From Legionella yabuuchiae (GTDB lineage Bacteria; Pseudomonadota; Gammaproteobacteria; Legionellales; Legionellaceae): a stretch of DNA of 64,000 nucleotides. Within the stretch, counting starts at the first letter, position 1; every line of letters begins with the position of its first letter. Under the pieces are notes generated by a model that made no database searches, was not told where the DNA came from, and saw only the letters and a list, made by a program, of their open reading frames with translations. This document shows, piece by piece, positions 39,000 through 47,305 of the stretch. The DNA lies in NCBI RefSeq assembly GCF_900640115.1, contig NZ_CAAAIW010000008.1, positions 40,073 to 104,072 on the forward strand. The letters run 5' to 3'. The position numbers and the translations under genes were made by a program.

Positions 39000-39770
39000 T
39001 CATCTTACAGGAACAGTAATAACCGGTGCTTGAGTAGCGCGTTCGCTTGCGAGTAAATTAAACAAAAGCTGCATCATGGCAAAGGTTCTTTTAGAGGAGA
39101 TGTCAGAGTCTCTGATGAAGAACCAATGGTTGCGATAGTATACAGACACACTTACATCACAGCGCGGTCTTGTTTTCGATGTATAAATATGCAAAATGCC
39201 TTTGGTAATATTAGTCATATCGTAATATTGACCATTGGGGTACCTAGGAATATCTACCAGGCCACACTTGATCATTTCAGGAGTAACTTCAACAGCGTTT
39301 CTTAAATAATATAAGGCGCTTAGAAAAGTTCGCTGCTTAAAAGCTACAATATCATCCTCATCGCTAGCTATACTGGGGTCATTAACGAGATGAATTACTT
39401 TAGGTCTATCTTTAAAACCCAATAATTTATAAAGTCTTAACACTTTAGGGGAATTTCGATAATTATCATCAATTACAATGTCGATGCTAGCTCTAGGAGT
39501 TATAGGCATTTTATTAGAAACTCGCCCTCTATCGCCTTCACTTCTTGCTGCAAGAGCATTTTTTGAATGTATTAGTGAAGAATCCTTTGCCGCTAAAATT
39601 ATTCGTTTTGATGTGCTGGTTTCATTTTCTGAAAGTTTGCTGTTAAGGCCCTCATTATTCGGATGATATAAATTAGCAAGCAACTTCTCAAATGAAAGAC
39701 TTAATGTATTGGTTTCTGCATACGCCATTGAAGTTAGCGATAACATTAGATACACAATAGCGATTCTCAT
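39000..39770 (-). CDS. exported protein, C-terminal partner of the split lipoprotein
   Basis: 256 residues with a signal peptide (MRIAIVYLMLSLTSMAYA). The C-terminal half (FLSALYYLRNAVEVTPE; VSVSVYYRNHWFFIRDSDISSKRTFAMMQLL; ending TQAPVITVPVR) resembles the C-terminal part of a roughly 450-550-residue family of bacterial lipoproteins whose N-terminal half matches the gene directly upstream. Thus two genes here seem to stand for one protein elsewhere. AAGGA before the ATG; four bases after the preceding stop. Function unknown. Confidence 0.68.
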   Translation of the reverse strand: MRIAIVYLMLSLTSMAYAETNTLSLSFEKLLANLYHPNNEGLNSKLSENETSTSKRIILAAKDSSLIHSKNALAARSEGDRGRVSNKMPITPRASIDIVIDDNYRNSPKVLRLYKLLGFKDRPKVIHLVNDPSIASDEDDIVAFKQRTFLSALYYLRNAVEVTPEMIKCGLVDIPRYPNGQYYDMTNITKGILHIYTSKTRPRCDVSVSVYYRNHWFFIRDSDISSKRTFAMMQLLFNLLASERATQAPVITVPVR

Positions 39771-39774
39771 CTAA

Positions 39775-40470
39775 TTATTCCTTTTCATCTTCATATTTTC
39801 GGTCCTCATAGTATTTTTCTGTAAGCGTCTCCAAATGTTTAATTCGTTTTTGAGGAGCGGTTGCTATATTTTTTGAAACATGAGTAATTAGGTTTTCTTG
39901 GAAATAAATTGCCCGTTCTCTTTGAAGTTCTTCTAATAAAGTCACTATTTCCATGACTTCTTGAAAGTCTGGTGGACCAGGCATGGTTATGCTTGAAATA
40001 TTATTAAAGTTACCAAATTTATAAAATAAAATTCGAAAAAGCTTTGAAATATTAAATCCTGCTTCCAGCATTGTATATACGACTTGCGTGTCTATTGGAG
40101 TTAACATTTCCCTAGTAAATTTCTCGCCTTGCAGGGGCGTAAAAGTAATCGTAGGCGAATCCGAATAAGATGATTTCTGTTTGGCAGAAGCAGAGAGCTT
40201 TTCAGCAGCAGAGTAGCTGGTACCTAATTCACCAGAGAAAGCGAGGTTATTGGAAGATGTAATATTGTCTACGTTGATAAAATAAGGCCGATCGTCGAAT
40301 CGTAACCGTACAATATTAAGCAACAATTGGTACTCTTCACTGAGTATCATAGCATCATTGTAGCCGGCGCGATTTTTAGGTAGGATAGTTGTTCCAATGC
40401 TGGTGCACCCGATTAAAAGGACTGATATTGCTATAAGAAGCCATTGAGCATTAACCTTTAATTGACACAT
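39775..40470 (-). CDS. lipoprotein, N-terminal half of a usually longer family
   Basis: 231 residues with lipobox LLIGC (Cys about residue 22). The mature start NRAGYNDAMILSEEYQLLLNIVRLRFDDRPYF (in part) and TITFTPLQGEKFTREMLTPI are conserved blocks of a lipoprotein family known by sequence only. The family is normally about twice as long; here the frame stops after a charged helix (RKYEDEKE) and the rest is carried by the next gene. Start set at 40470 (AGGA upstream); an ATG at 40500 is also in frame. Confidence 0.7.
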   Translation of the reverse strand: MCQLKVNAQWLLIAISVLLIGCTSIGTTILPKNRAGYNDAMILSEEYQLLLNIVRLRFDDRPYFINVDNITSSNNLAFSGELGTSYSAAEKLSASAKQKSSYSDSPTITFTPLQGEKFTREMLTPIDTQVVYTMLEAGFNISKLFRILFYKFGNFNNISSITMPGPPDFQEVMEIVTLLEELQRERAIYFQENLITHVSKNIATAPQKRIKHLETLTEKYYEDRKYEDEKE

Positions 40471-40608
40471 AGCAAATAATCCTTTAGAAGTCTTCCTCAA
40501 AATTAAAACTTAAACATTTCTGAAAAAAAACATTATGAAGACCATCTATATTCTCTGTCAATAAATATTGAGTTTATCACTATGTCGGAAGCCTCGAAAT
40601 AATTTTTG

Positions 40609-40661
40609 CAAAGACTACTCTGTACATGACAGGTTTTTTGTCATGTACAGAGCAAAGACTA
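40609..40661. repeat. 35-bp palindrome with exact 9-bp flanking repeats
   Basis: Core 40618-40652: CTCTGTACATGACA, loop GGTTTTT, TGTCATGTACAGAG, with perfect 14-base arms. Flanked exactly by CAAAGACTA at 40609-40617 and 40653-40661. Lies in the 498-base gap between 40471 and 40968, which holds only repeats and a likely terminator. Confidence 0.87.
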
Positions 40662-40784
40662 TATTAAACATTGCCTTATCTATTGTAAGTACTCGAATGG
40701 TTAAAAGTAGCGCGTGGTGAAGCAGTAAAATATTATACCTATTAATAACAAGGGTATATCACACGAGTCAAATGATGCCCCTTG

Positions 40785-40863
40785 TTAGGTAACGTATATG
40801 GACTCATCCGTTTTCGCAAGTAATCATTGAGTGAAAACGGATGAGTCCATATACGTTGCCTAA
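40785..40863. repeat. large inverted repeat (31-bp arms)
   Basis: Arms 40785-40815 and 40833-40863 are inverted copies over 31 bases with a single mismatch (part of the left arm: AACGTATATGGACTCATCCG). Loop of 17 bases. No direct repeats flank it. Too long for an ordinary terminator and without a T-run. Confidence 0.75.
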
Positions 40864-40897
40864 GAAATTGCTGATGATTTAAATTAACCGGATGCCG

Positions 40898-40940
40898 CGG
40901 GCAAAAAAGTTTGTGCCGGACGTTATCCGGTACCGGCACA
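40898..40940 (-). terminator. likely rho-independent terminator of the degP-like gene
   Basis: On the minus strand, GTGCCGG and CCGGCAC form a seven-base GC-rich stem (about 40911-40937) followed by AAAC and six T. It lies about 32 bases past the stop codon at 40969, at the right place to end the miaB-rluD-pgeF-degP transcript. Confidence 0.6.
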
Positions 40941-40968
40941 TGAGCGATAAGTGAAATGTCAACAGACT

Positions 40969-42345
40969 CTAGATAACAAGAATATAAAGAGCGCCTGCTC
41001 CGCGTAATACCTGAACGAGCAGTTGCTTGTTGTTTTCTTTAGCAATGGCTTGCAATTCATCCATTGTTTTTGCAGGTTTGTTGTTAGCAGCAATAATCAC
41101 ATCTCCAGGTCTTAACCCCGCTCTCCAGCCTGCGCTTGTTTCGACTGCACCAACCACCTGAACTCCTTTAATATGACCATGCAAAGGAGAGTCCTGCTGG
41201 AAGTCGGATAATGCTAGTCCAAATAGAAATGGGTTTTTAGATTGCAGTTCTTGCTCATGCTTTTTCATGTCAGTCACAATGACTTTAAACGTAATATCTT
41301 TATCTTTACGTTTTGCTTTAATGATTGCAGTACTTCCGACACGCAGCAAGCTAACGGTTGTTTTAACCTGTGAAGCCTGGGTAATTCTTGTGTCATTAAT
41401 TTGAGTGATTACATCGCCAGCTTTTAATCCAGCTGATTCTGCAGGCGAGTTTTCATTGACTTGTGAAACTAAAGCGCCTTTAAAATCTTCAGGATACCCC
41501 ATGGCTTGCGCAAGCTCTGGAGTCAGGTGCTGTACAAAAATACCCATTAGACCACGATGAACGGAACCAAATTTTATGATTTGTTGAGCAACATCCCTGG
41601 CCATATTAATTGGAATGGCAAACCCAATACCGACGTTCCCCCCATACATAGAGATAATAGCCGTATTAATTCCAATCAATTCCCCTTTTGTATTGACCAA
41701 TGCGCCACCAGAATTACCGGGGTTAATTGCTGCGTCGGTTTGGATGAAGTTTTCAATTCCTTCGATGTTTAAATCGCTACGCTTCATAGCACTAACGATT
41801 CCAAATGTTGCTGATTGACTGTTTCCGGTGCTATTCAAACCAAAGGGATTACCAATAGCCACCACAAAATCACCCACTTCGAGCCGATCAGAATCCCCAA
41901 TAGGTAAGCTTTTTAAATTTTTAGCATCAATTTTAAGCACAGCCACATCAGTAGCGCTATCGCCCCCAATTAACTTTGCCTTTAACCGCCTGCCATCATT
42001 CAGCGTAACCGTGATCAAAGTTGAATTTCGAATCACATGATCATTGGTAAGAATGATTCCATTTTTAGGATCAATAATGACGCCTGAGCCAATACTTTGA
42101 AACTTCCTTGGTTTTTCAACACCAGGTTGTGGAGCGTGTTCTGACTTATCATCATCATCCGATAGCGGCATGCCGTTGCTAGGAATAATCCCTTGCACCG
42201 CAACGTTAACAATAGCGGGCATAGTCGCGTCCAAAACTGGGGCCAAGGTTGGCAATAAAGGCGCATCTTTTTGTGCAAAAACAACTGAAGTTAAGCATAA
42301 AGCAATAACTCCAACCAGGGATCGAACTCTATAAAACATTGTCAT
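40969..42345 (-). CDS. degP: DegP/HtrA-type periplasmic serine protease
   Basis: 458 residues: signal peptide (VRSLVGVIALCLTSVVFA), trypsin-like domain and two PDZ domains (about 265-350 and 375-455). Catalytic triad visible: H103 in TNDHVI, D133 in ATDVAVLKID, S212 in GNSGGAL. Degrades or refolds damaged envelope proteins. The ATG overlaps the pgeF stop (ATGA); a second ATG two codons on is equally possible. Could be DegQ-type; the two-PDZ layout does not separate the two. Confidence 0.92.
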   Translation of the reverse strand: MTMFYRVRSLVGVIALCLTSVVFAQKDAPLLPTLAPVLDATMPAIVNVAVQGIIPSNGMPLSDDDDKSEHAPQPGVEKPRKFQSIGSGVIIDPKNGIILTNDHVIRNSTLITVTLNDGRRLKAKLIGGDSATDVAVLKIDAKNLKSLPIGDSDRLEVGDFVVAIGNPFGLNSTGNSQSATFGIVSAMKRSDLNIEGIENFIQTDAAINPGNSGGALVNTKGELIGINTAIISMYGGNVGIGFAIPINMARDVAQQIIKFGSVHRGLMGIFVQHLTPELAQAMGYPEDFKGALVSQVNENSPAESAGLKAGDVITQINDTRITQASQVKTTVSLLRVGSTAIIKAKRKDKDITFKVIVTDMKKHEQELQSKNPFLFGLALSDFQQDSPLHGHIKGVQVVGAVETSAGWRAGLRPGDVIIAANNKPAKTMDELQAIAKENNKQLLVQVLRGAGALYILVI

Positions 42346-43073
42346 TTATCCTGTTTAAACCAAATTAAGGTAGCCATTCTACCCGTTTGACCATCCCTAC
42401 GATAGGAATAGAAATGTTTTTCATCTTCCTTAGTGCAAATCCCAGACGCGTAAACAGCTTCCAGTCCTTGCTCAGACATAATCAGTTTAGCGAGCAAAGG
42501 CAGATCAGCATACCAGCGAGCTTCTTGCTGATGAAATCCTGTTCTCATATTAGGATATGATTTCGCAAAAGCAGCCATGACATCCTCACCCACTTCATAG
42601 CAAGATTTGCAAATAGAAGGCCCTATCCAGGCAATCAATGCTGCGGGTTGATTATTCATTTTTTTTAAGGTGTTTTCAATGATACCATCAGCCAACCCTT
42701 TCCATCCCGCATGGATTGCTGCAATTTCAGTACCCTTACGGTCGCAGAGGAGGATCGGCAAGCAATCAGCGGTCATTACTGCAAGAATGCGTTTTGAATC
42801 ATGGGTAATGGCTGCATCCGCTTTGCGTTCAGAGACGTCTTCTGCCACAACACAGTGATTGGTATGATTCTGATCAAGCCATTCTGGCTCGCTGGGTAAA
42901 TTTAATTCTTGTACCAGCGCCTTACGGTTAGCTCGAACATGCTCTGGATTATCTCCCACATGTAATGCCAAATTATTGCTATCAAAGGGAGCGTTGCTTT
43001 CTCCGCCTAATCTTGTTGTTGTTAAAGCACCAATATGATTTGGAGCTGGCCACTCAGGAATTATATAGTTCAT
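42342..43073 (-). CDS. pgeF: purine nucleoside phosphorylase-like PgeF (YfiH, laccase-domain)
   Basis: 243 residues of the YfiH/PgeF family: LDQNHTNHCVV, AVMTADCLPILLCD, AAIHAGWKGLADGIIENT and WIGPSICKSCYEVG carry the conserved His and Cys metal ligands. In E. coli PgeF (YfiH) edits wrongly built peptidoglycan precursors (UDP-MurNAc-Ser). Start at 43073 overlaps the rluD end by 20 bases, matching the family start [11 protein letters not shown]; no strong ribosome site. Confidence 0.9.
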   Translation of the reverse strand: MNYIIPEWPAPNHIGALTTTRLGGESNAPFDSNNLALHVGDNPEHVRANRKALVQELNLPSEPEWLDQNHTNHCVVAEDVSERKADAAITHDSKRILAVMTADCLPILLCDRKGTEIAAIHAGWKGLADGIIENTLKKMNNQPAALIAWIGPSICKSCYEVGEDVMAAFAKSYPNMRTGFHQQEARWYADLPLLAKLIMSEQGLEAVYASGICTKEDEKHFYSYRRDGQTGRMATLIWFKQDK

Positions 43074-44019
43074 CTGTCTCGTCCATTTGTGATAGTAACT
43101 GTTTAAAATCATCAGGCAATGGAATAGTAAATGTCAACTCTTGATGTGAGATTGGATGCAAAAATGATAAAGAATAAGCATGCAACGCCTGTCGTTTGAA
43201 TGTCTGTAAAGTGTTTTTTAACGAATCAGAAACACGTGCAGGAATACGCGCTCGACCGCCATATAACGGATCACCTACAATAGGATGGTTTAGGTGAGCC
43301 ATATGAACCCGAATTTGATGCGTTCGGCCAGTTAACAATCTAATATCAAGTAAGGTAAAGTGATTAAAATGTTGTTTAACCCTGTATTCGGTAACCGCTT
43401 CTTTACCCTGCTTAGTCACCGCCATTTTCAAGCGATTTCTTGGGTGTCGCCCATAAAACGTAGCTAGTTTTCCTCCGGCGATAACATGGCCATGTACCAA
43501 GGTTAAATAGCTTCGTTGAATTTCACGAGCTTGCATTTGACGAATTAAGGCGGTGTGGGCTGGTAATGTTTTAGCTACAATAAGGAGGCCTGTAGTATCT
43601 TTATCCAGTCGATGGACAATTCCGGCTCTGGGTAACGGTTCTAATGCTGGATCATAATGCAGCAACGCATTTACTAGGGTAGATTTAAGATTACCAGCCC
43701 CTGGATGAACGACTAAACCGGAAGGTTTATTAATGATTAACAAATGATCGTCTTCAAATACCACGTTTAGCGGAATATCCTCTGCTTCAAAAGATGCATC
43801 ACCTCGAGCAAAGCTTGCTTCAATTCGCACAAGTTCCCCACCTTTGACTTTTTCCTTTGGCTTTAAACAATGATCGTTAAAGGTAATAAAGCCTTTTTTT
43901 AGCCATAAAGAGAGTTGGGCTCGGGAATACTCTGGAAAGAGTGTAGCAAGGGCAACGTCAGCACGTTGCCCATGATGTTCAGGAGGCACAATGGCTTCTT
44001 TTTTAACAAATTCATTCAT
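43054..44019 (-). CDS. rluD: 23S rRNA pseudouridine synthase
   Basis: 321 residues: N-terminal S4 RNA-binding domain (about 18-75) and RluA-type catalytic domain with the motif [14 protein letters not shown], whose Asp139 is the nucleophile. RluD modifies helix 69 of 23S rRNA. rluD-pgeF is a widespread pair. Overlaps miaB by eight bases and pgeF by 20. Confidence 0.93.
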   Translation of the reverse strand: MNEFVKKEAIVPPEHHGQRADVALATLFPEYSRAQLSLWLKKGFITFNDHCLKPKEKVKGGELVRIEASFARGDASFEAEDIPLNVVFEDDHLLIINKPSGLVVHPGAGNLKSTLVNALLHYDPALEPLPRAGIVHRLDKDTTGLLIVAKTLPAHTALIRQMQAREIQRSYLTLVHGHVIAGGKLATFYGRHPRNRLKMAVTKQGKEAVTEYRVKQHFNHFTLLDIRLLTGRTHQIRVHMAHLNHPIVGDPLYGGRARIPARVSDSLKNTLQTFKRQALHAYSLSFLHPISHQELTFTIPLPDDFKQLLSQMDETDELYNS

Positions 44020-45343
44020 TAACGATTAATCGACCCCGCAGAGAGTTTGGTTGCGCTTCGGTAATGACAACCTCGGCAAATTTCCCAATTAAGCTAGGAT
44101 TTCCATCAAAATTAACGACACGATTACATTCCGTGCGACCTGCCAATTGCTGTTCTCTTTTTTTAGAACGGCCTGTTATAAGAATTCGTTGATTGGTTCC
44201 AACCATCGATTCACTGTAACGCCCTGCTTGCAGCAACAACCGATCTTGTAAAATTCTTAGGCGTTCTTTTTTGACCTCCATGGGCGTATCATCTGGAAGA
44301 TTGGCCGCAGGGGTTCCCGGGCGTGCGCTGAAAATAAAACTAAATGAAGTATCAAACCCAATTTCATGAACTAAGTTCATAGTGTCTTCAAAATCCTTAT
44401 CCGTTTCTCCTGGAAATCCCACAATAATATCGGTTGAGAGTCGGATATCTGGACGAACTTTGCGAAGTTTTCTAATTTTGGACTTATATTCCATGGCCGT
44501 ATATCCTCGCTTCATCATTGCAAGAATGCGATCGGAGCCACTTTGAACGGGTAAATGCAAATGATTGGCTAACTCAGGAACCTCAGCATAGGCGTTGATT
44601 AAATTATCTGAAAACGCAACGGGATGAGACGTGGTGTATCGAATCCTATCCATACCATCGATTGCGGCTAAGTAATGAATCAGTAAAGCCAAATCCGCAA
44701 TATCACCGTTACGCATTTCTCCGCGATAGTCATTTACGTTTTGTCCAAGAAGATTAATTTCGCGCACACCTTGCTCGGCCAACTGGTAGCATTCCGCCAA
44801 AACATCATCAAACGGACGGCTGATTTCTTCACCGCGAGTATAAGGTACCACACAATAACTGCAGTATTTGCTGCACCCTTCCATAATGGAAACAAAGGCA
44901 ATAGGCCCTTCAGCTCTGGGAGCAGGTAAATGATCAAACTTCTCAATTTCAGGAAATGAAATGTCCACAACAGGTTTTTTTGAGCTTAATCGTTCTTCAA
45001 GCATTGCGGGTAGACGATGCAATGTTTGTGGGCCAAACACTAAATCCACAAAAGGAGCGCGCTTGATAATATCCGACCCTTCTTGACTAGCAACGCATCC
45101 CCCTACTCCAATAACGACATGAGGATTTTTTTGCTTGTATTCTCGCCACTGTCCTAATTGAGAAAAAACTTTTTCTTGCGCTTTTTCACGAATCGAACAG
45201 GTATTTAGCAAAATAACATCAGCTTCCTCAACGTCATTCGTTTTTTCAAGTCCATGTGAGCTCAATAATACTTCTGCCATCTTAGATGAATCATACTCGT
45301 TCATCTGACAGCCATTGGTTTTGATGTATAGTTTTTTAGTCAT
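44012..45343 (-). CDS. miaB: tRNA-i6A37 methylthiotransferase
   Basis: 443-residue radical-SAM enzyme that adds a methylthio group to i6A37 in tRNAs. All six cluster cysteines are there: C12, C49, C83 in the UPF0004 domain and C157-x3-C161-x2-C164 in the radical SAM domain; a TRAM domain closes the protein. First of the overlapping run miaB-rluD-pgeF-degP. Confidence 0.96.
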   Translation of the reverse strand: MTKKLYIKTNGCQMNEYDSSKMAEVLLSSHGLEKTNDVEEADVILLNTCSIREKAQEKVFSQLGQWREYKQKNPHVVIGVGGCVASQEGSDIIKRAPFVDLVFGPQTLHRLPAMLEERLSSKKPVVDISFPEIEKFDHLPAPRAEGPIAFVSIMEGCSKYCSYCVVPYTRGEEISRPFDDVLAECYQLAEQGVREINLLGQNVNDYRGEMRNGDIADLALLIHYLAAIDGMDRIRYTTSHPVAFSDNLINAYAEVPELANHLHLPVQSGSDRILAMMKRGYTAMEYKSKIRKLRKVRPDIRLSTDIIVGFPGETDKDFEDTMNLVHEIGFDTSFSFIFSARPGTPAANLPDDTPMEVKKERLRILQDRLLLQAGRYSESMVGTNQRILITGRSKKREQQLAGRTECNRVVNFDGNPSLIGKFAEVVITEAQPNSLRGRLIVNE

Positions 45344-45418
45344 GATGCTTCATATAAAAAGTTATTAAGTGGAAATACATTAAAGGTCTAGGTCAAGCCC
45401 AGACAAGCACATATAAAG

Positions 45419-46738
45419 TTATTCATGTTCTTCAATATTTTTACAATACGTTTCCCGAATCAGAGGGAGAATTAACAAAGAAATTAGTATTCCAGCGGGT
45501 AATAAAGCCAAGCCAAGATGATACGCCTCCATGGGATACACACGAACCCCATTCACGGCTTCACCGGTCCAAAACATATCCAGTATATAACCAATGATCG
45601 GCTGAGCAACAGCGATTCCTATCATATTCATCATATTCATGAAGCTCAACCCCGTCGCAACGTATCGTTGGTTGCATAATTCTTTGGCTACTGCAAATGC
45701 TGGCAAAAAGCCTGCTGAAAAAATACCGAACATAAACAGGAGCAATTGCATCATCGTACCGGATTGGATGGGTGCAAATATAAATAAAGAACTGCAAATC
45801 AAGGCTCCAATGCTACCAAAATACAACGGTGGTTTACGGCGACCAATACGCCCTGAATAAATTCCCCATAAAGGACTGGCAATTGCCCATCCAATAAATA
45901 CAAGAGAAATGTAGTTTGCAGCGGTAGCTTTAGCAAGATCCATTTTAAACATTAAAAATGGTACGCCCCAAAGCCCACAAAAAACTGGCGTAGCCATGTA
46001 CATTAAGCCACCGTATGTTGCAATCAACCATAATTGTTTGTTTTTAATTAAAGCCAATAAGCTTTTTAATAAGGACTCTTCGCCGCTATTTTGCAAAGGC
46101 TGTGCTGCGTAATTTCTTCGTTCGTCCTTAGGCACGTCGCGAGCGACAAGAAAGATTAAAATCGCCAGAGCTACTCCAATACTCCCCATAATATTCATGC
46201 TTTGCCGCCAGCCATAATTATCGATGAGTATCGCTAATGGAGCTTCACCTCCAATGGCACCAAGCATACCAATGGTCACCATGATCCCAGTTAAAAGCGC
46301 AAAACGCTCTGAAGGAAACCAATTAGCGGCTAGTTTCATTGCACCGATGGCTGCAAACGCTGAACCAAAACCAATCATTAATCTGGCAATACATGCCATG
46401 TAAAAACTATTCGTTAATCCAAACGCAATTGTACTCACTGCACAAATGGCTGTTGCGATGGTTAGCAGTTTTCTAGGACCAAAGTAATCAAGAAGCAAGC
46501 CACCTGGTAATTGCATCGATGCGTAAGAATAAAAATAAATGCCCGATAAAATTCCTAATGTGTGGCTTGTAACAGAAAAGTCATGCATCAACTCATGGCT
46601 CATTACACTAGGTGACACTTGTAATAAACATTCATAAAAATAAAATAGGCACCCGAGTCCCCATACAATCCAAGGCATAAAGGTTTTAATTGAAAAAACT
46701 TCCGCTGCGGCAGATTGAGGTGGGTTACTATAAGCCAT
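45419..46738 (-). CDS. MFS transporter
   Basis: 439 residues with about 12 hydrophobic segments and the MFS loop motif LLDYFGPRKLL between helices 2 and 3. A repeated GRIGRRK motif stands at the second half's equivalent loop. N-terminal KTFMPWIVWGLGCLFYFYE resembles the Legionella MFS group that includes phagosomal transporters (Pht-like) and related organic-acid carriers; the substrate is not determined. Confidence 0.85.
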   Translation of the reverse strand: MAYSNPPQSAAAEVFSIKTFMPWIVWGLGCLFYFYECLLQVSPSVMSHELMHDFSVTSHTLGILSGIYFYSYASMQLPGGLLLDYFGPRKLLTIATAICAVSTIAFGLTNSFYMACIARLMIGFGSAFAAIGAMKLAANWFPSERFALLTGIMVTIGMLGAIGGEAPLAILIDNYGWRQSMNIMGSIGVALAILIFLVARDVPKDERRNYAAQPLQNSGEESLLKSLLALIKNKQLWLIATYGGLMYMATPVFCGLWGVPFLMFKMDLAKATAANYISLVFIGWAIASPLWGIYSGRIGRRKPPLYFGSIGALICSSLFIFAPIQSGTMMQLLLFMFGIFSAGFLPAFAVAKELCNQRYVATGLSFMNMMNMIGIAVAQPIIGYILDMFWTGEAVNGVRVYPMEAYHLGLALLPAGILISLLILPLIRETYCKNIEEHE

Positions 46739-46778
46739 AGGTAAAACTCCAATCGATTAAAGCTGAGAGCTATGACAC

Positions 46779-46884
46779 ATACCCAAGATACTTCAAAATG
46801 CGATTTTATGGGGATGCTTTAATATTCACACAGCAAAAAAATCATATCGACTAAAATATCGCATTTTGAAGTATCGTAGATATA
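46779..46884. repeat. long palindromic repeat, full copy
   Basis: Arms 46779-46803 (ATACCCAAGATACTTCAAAA then TGCGA) and 46859-46884 are near-exact inverted copies. Same family as 2453-2615, but with a shorter centre (about 55 bases). Confidence 0.75.
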
Positions 46885-46964
46885 GCTCTATATCCAAAAC
46901 TTACAAGTGAACATAAAATGTTATCAGCTTGTTTAGTATTTGTCTATTATCGAGTGGCGTTAAG

Positions 46965-47018
46965 AATAACTTCCTCTGTACATGACAGATTTTTTTGTCA
47001 TGTACAGAGAATAAATTC
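46965..47018. repeat. 36-bp palindrome with 9-bp flanking repeats
   Basis: Core 46974-47009: CTCTGTACATGACA, loop GATTTTTT, TGTCATGTACAGAG. Flanks AATAACTTC (46965-46973) and AATAAATTC (47010-47018) are direct repeats with one mismatch. Sixty bases before tRNA-Met. Confidence 0.8.
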
Positions 47019-47069
47019 CATAAACACTTGACAAGCTGCGCTTAAGAAGACAAAATCTCGCCCGATCGT

Positions 47070-47146
<77 letters not shown>

Positions 47147-47189
47147 ACTTCACCTCCCCACCCCATTTTTATTCAGAATTTATGATCTT

Positions 47190-47222
47190 TACATGACAGG
47201 TTTTTTGTCATGTACAGAGCGT
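47190..47222. repeat. short palindrome, left end truncated
   Basis: Left arm TTTACATGACA, loop GGTTTTT, intact right arm TGTCATGTACAGAG. The left end lacks CTCTG and no flanking direct repeat can be seen, so it is an older or damaged copy. It lies 44 bases past tRNA-Met. Confidence 0.65.
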
Positions 47223-47305
47223 AAAGAGAGAAATTTGTTTACAGGCCTATTACAACGTTTCAATTTTAGTTATCATGAAATCATTCATAAAAACATGGTT
47301 TATTG

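Noticed and set aside
40742..40939. 65-codon minus-strand frame through the large inverted repeat
   Set aside because: The frame arises from the palindrome itself and has no ribosome site.
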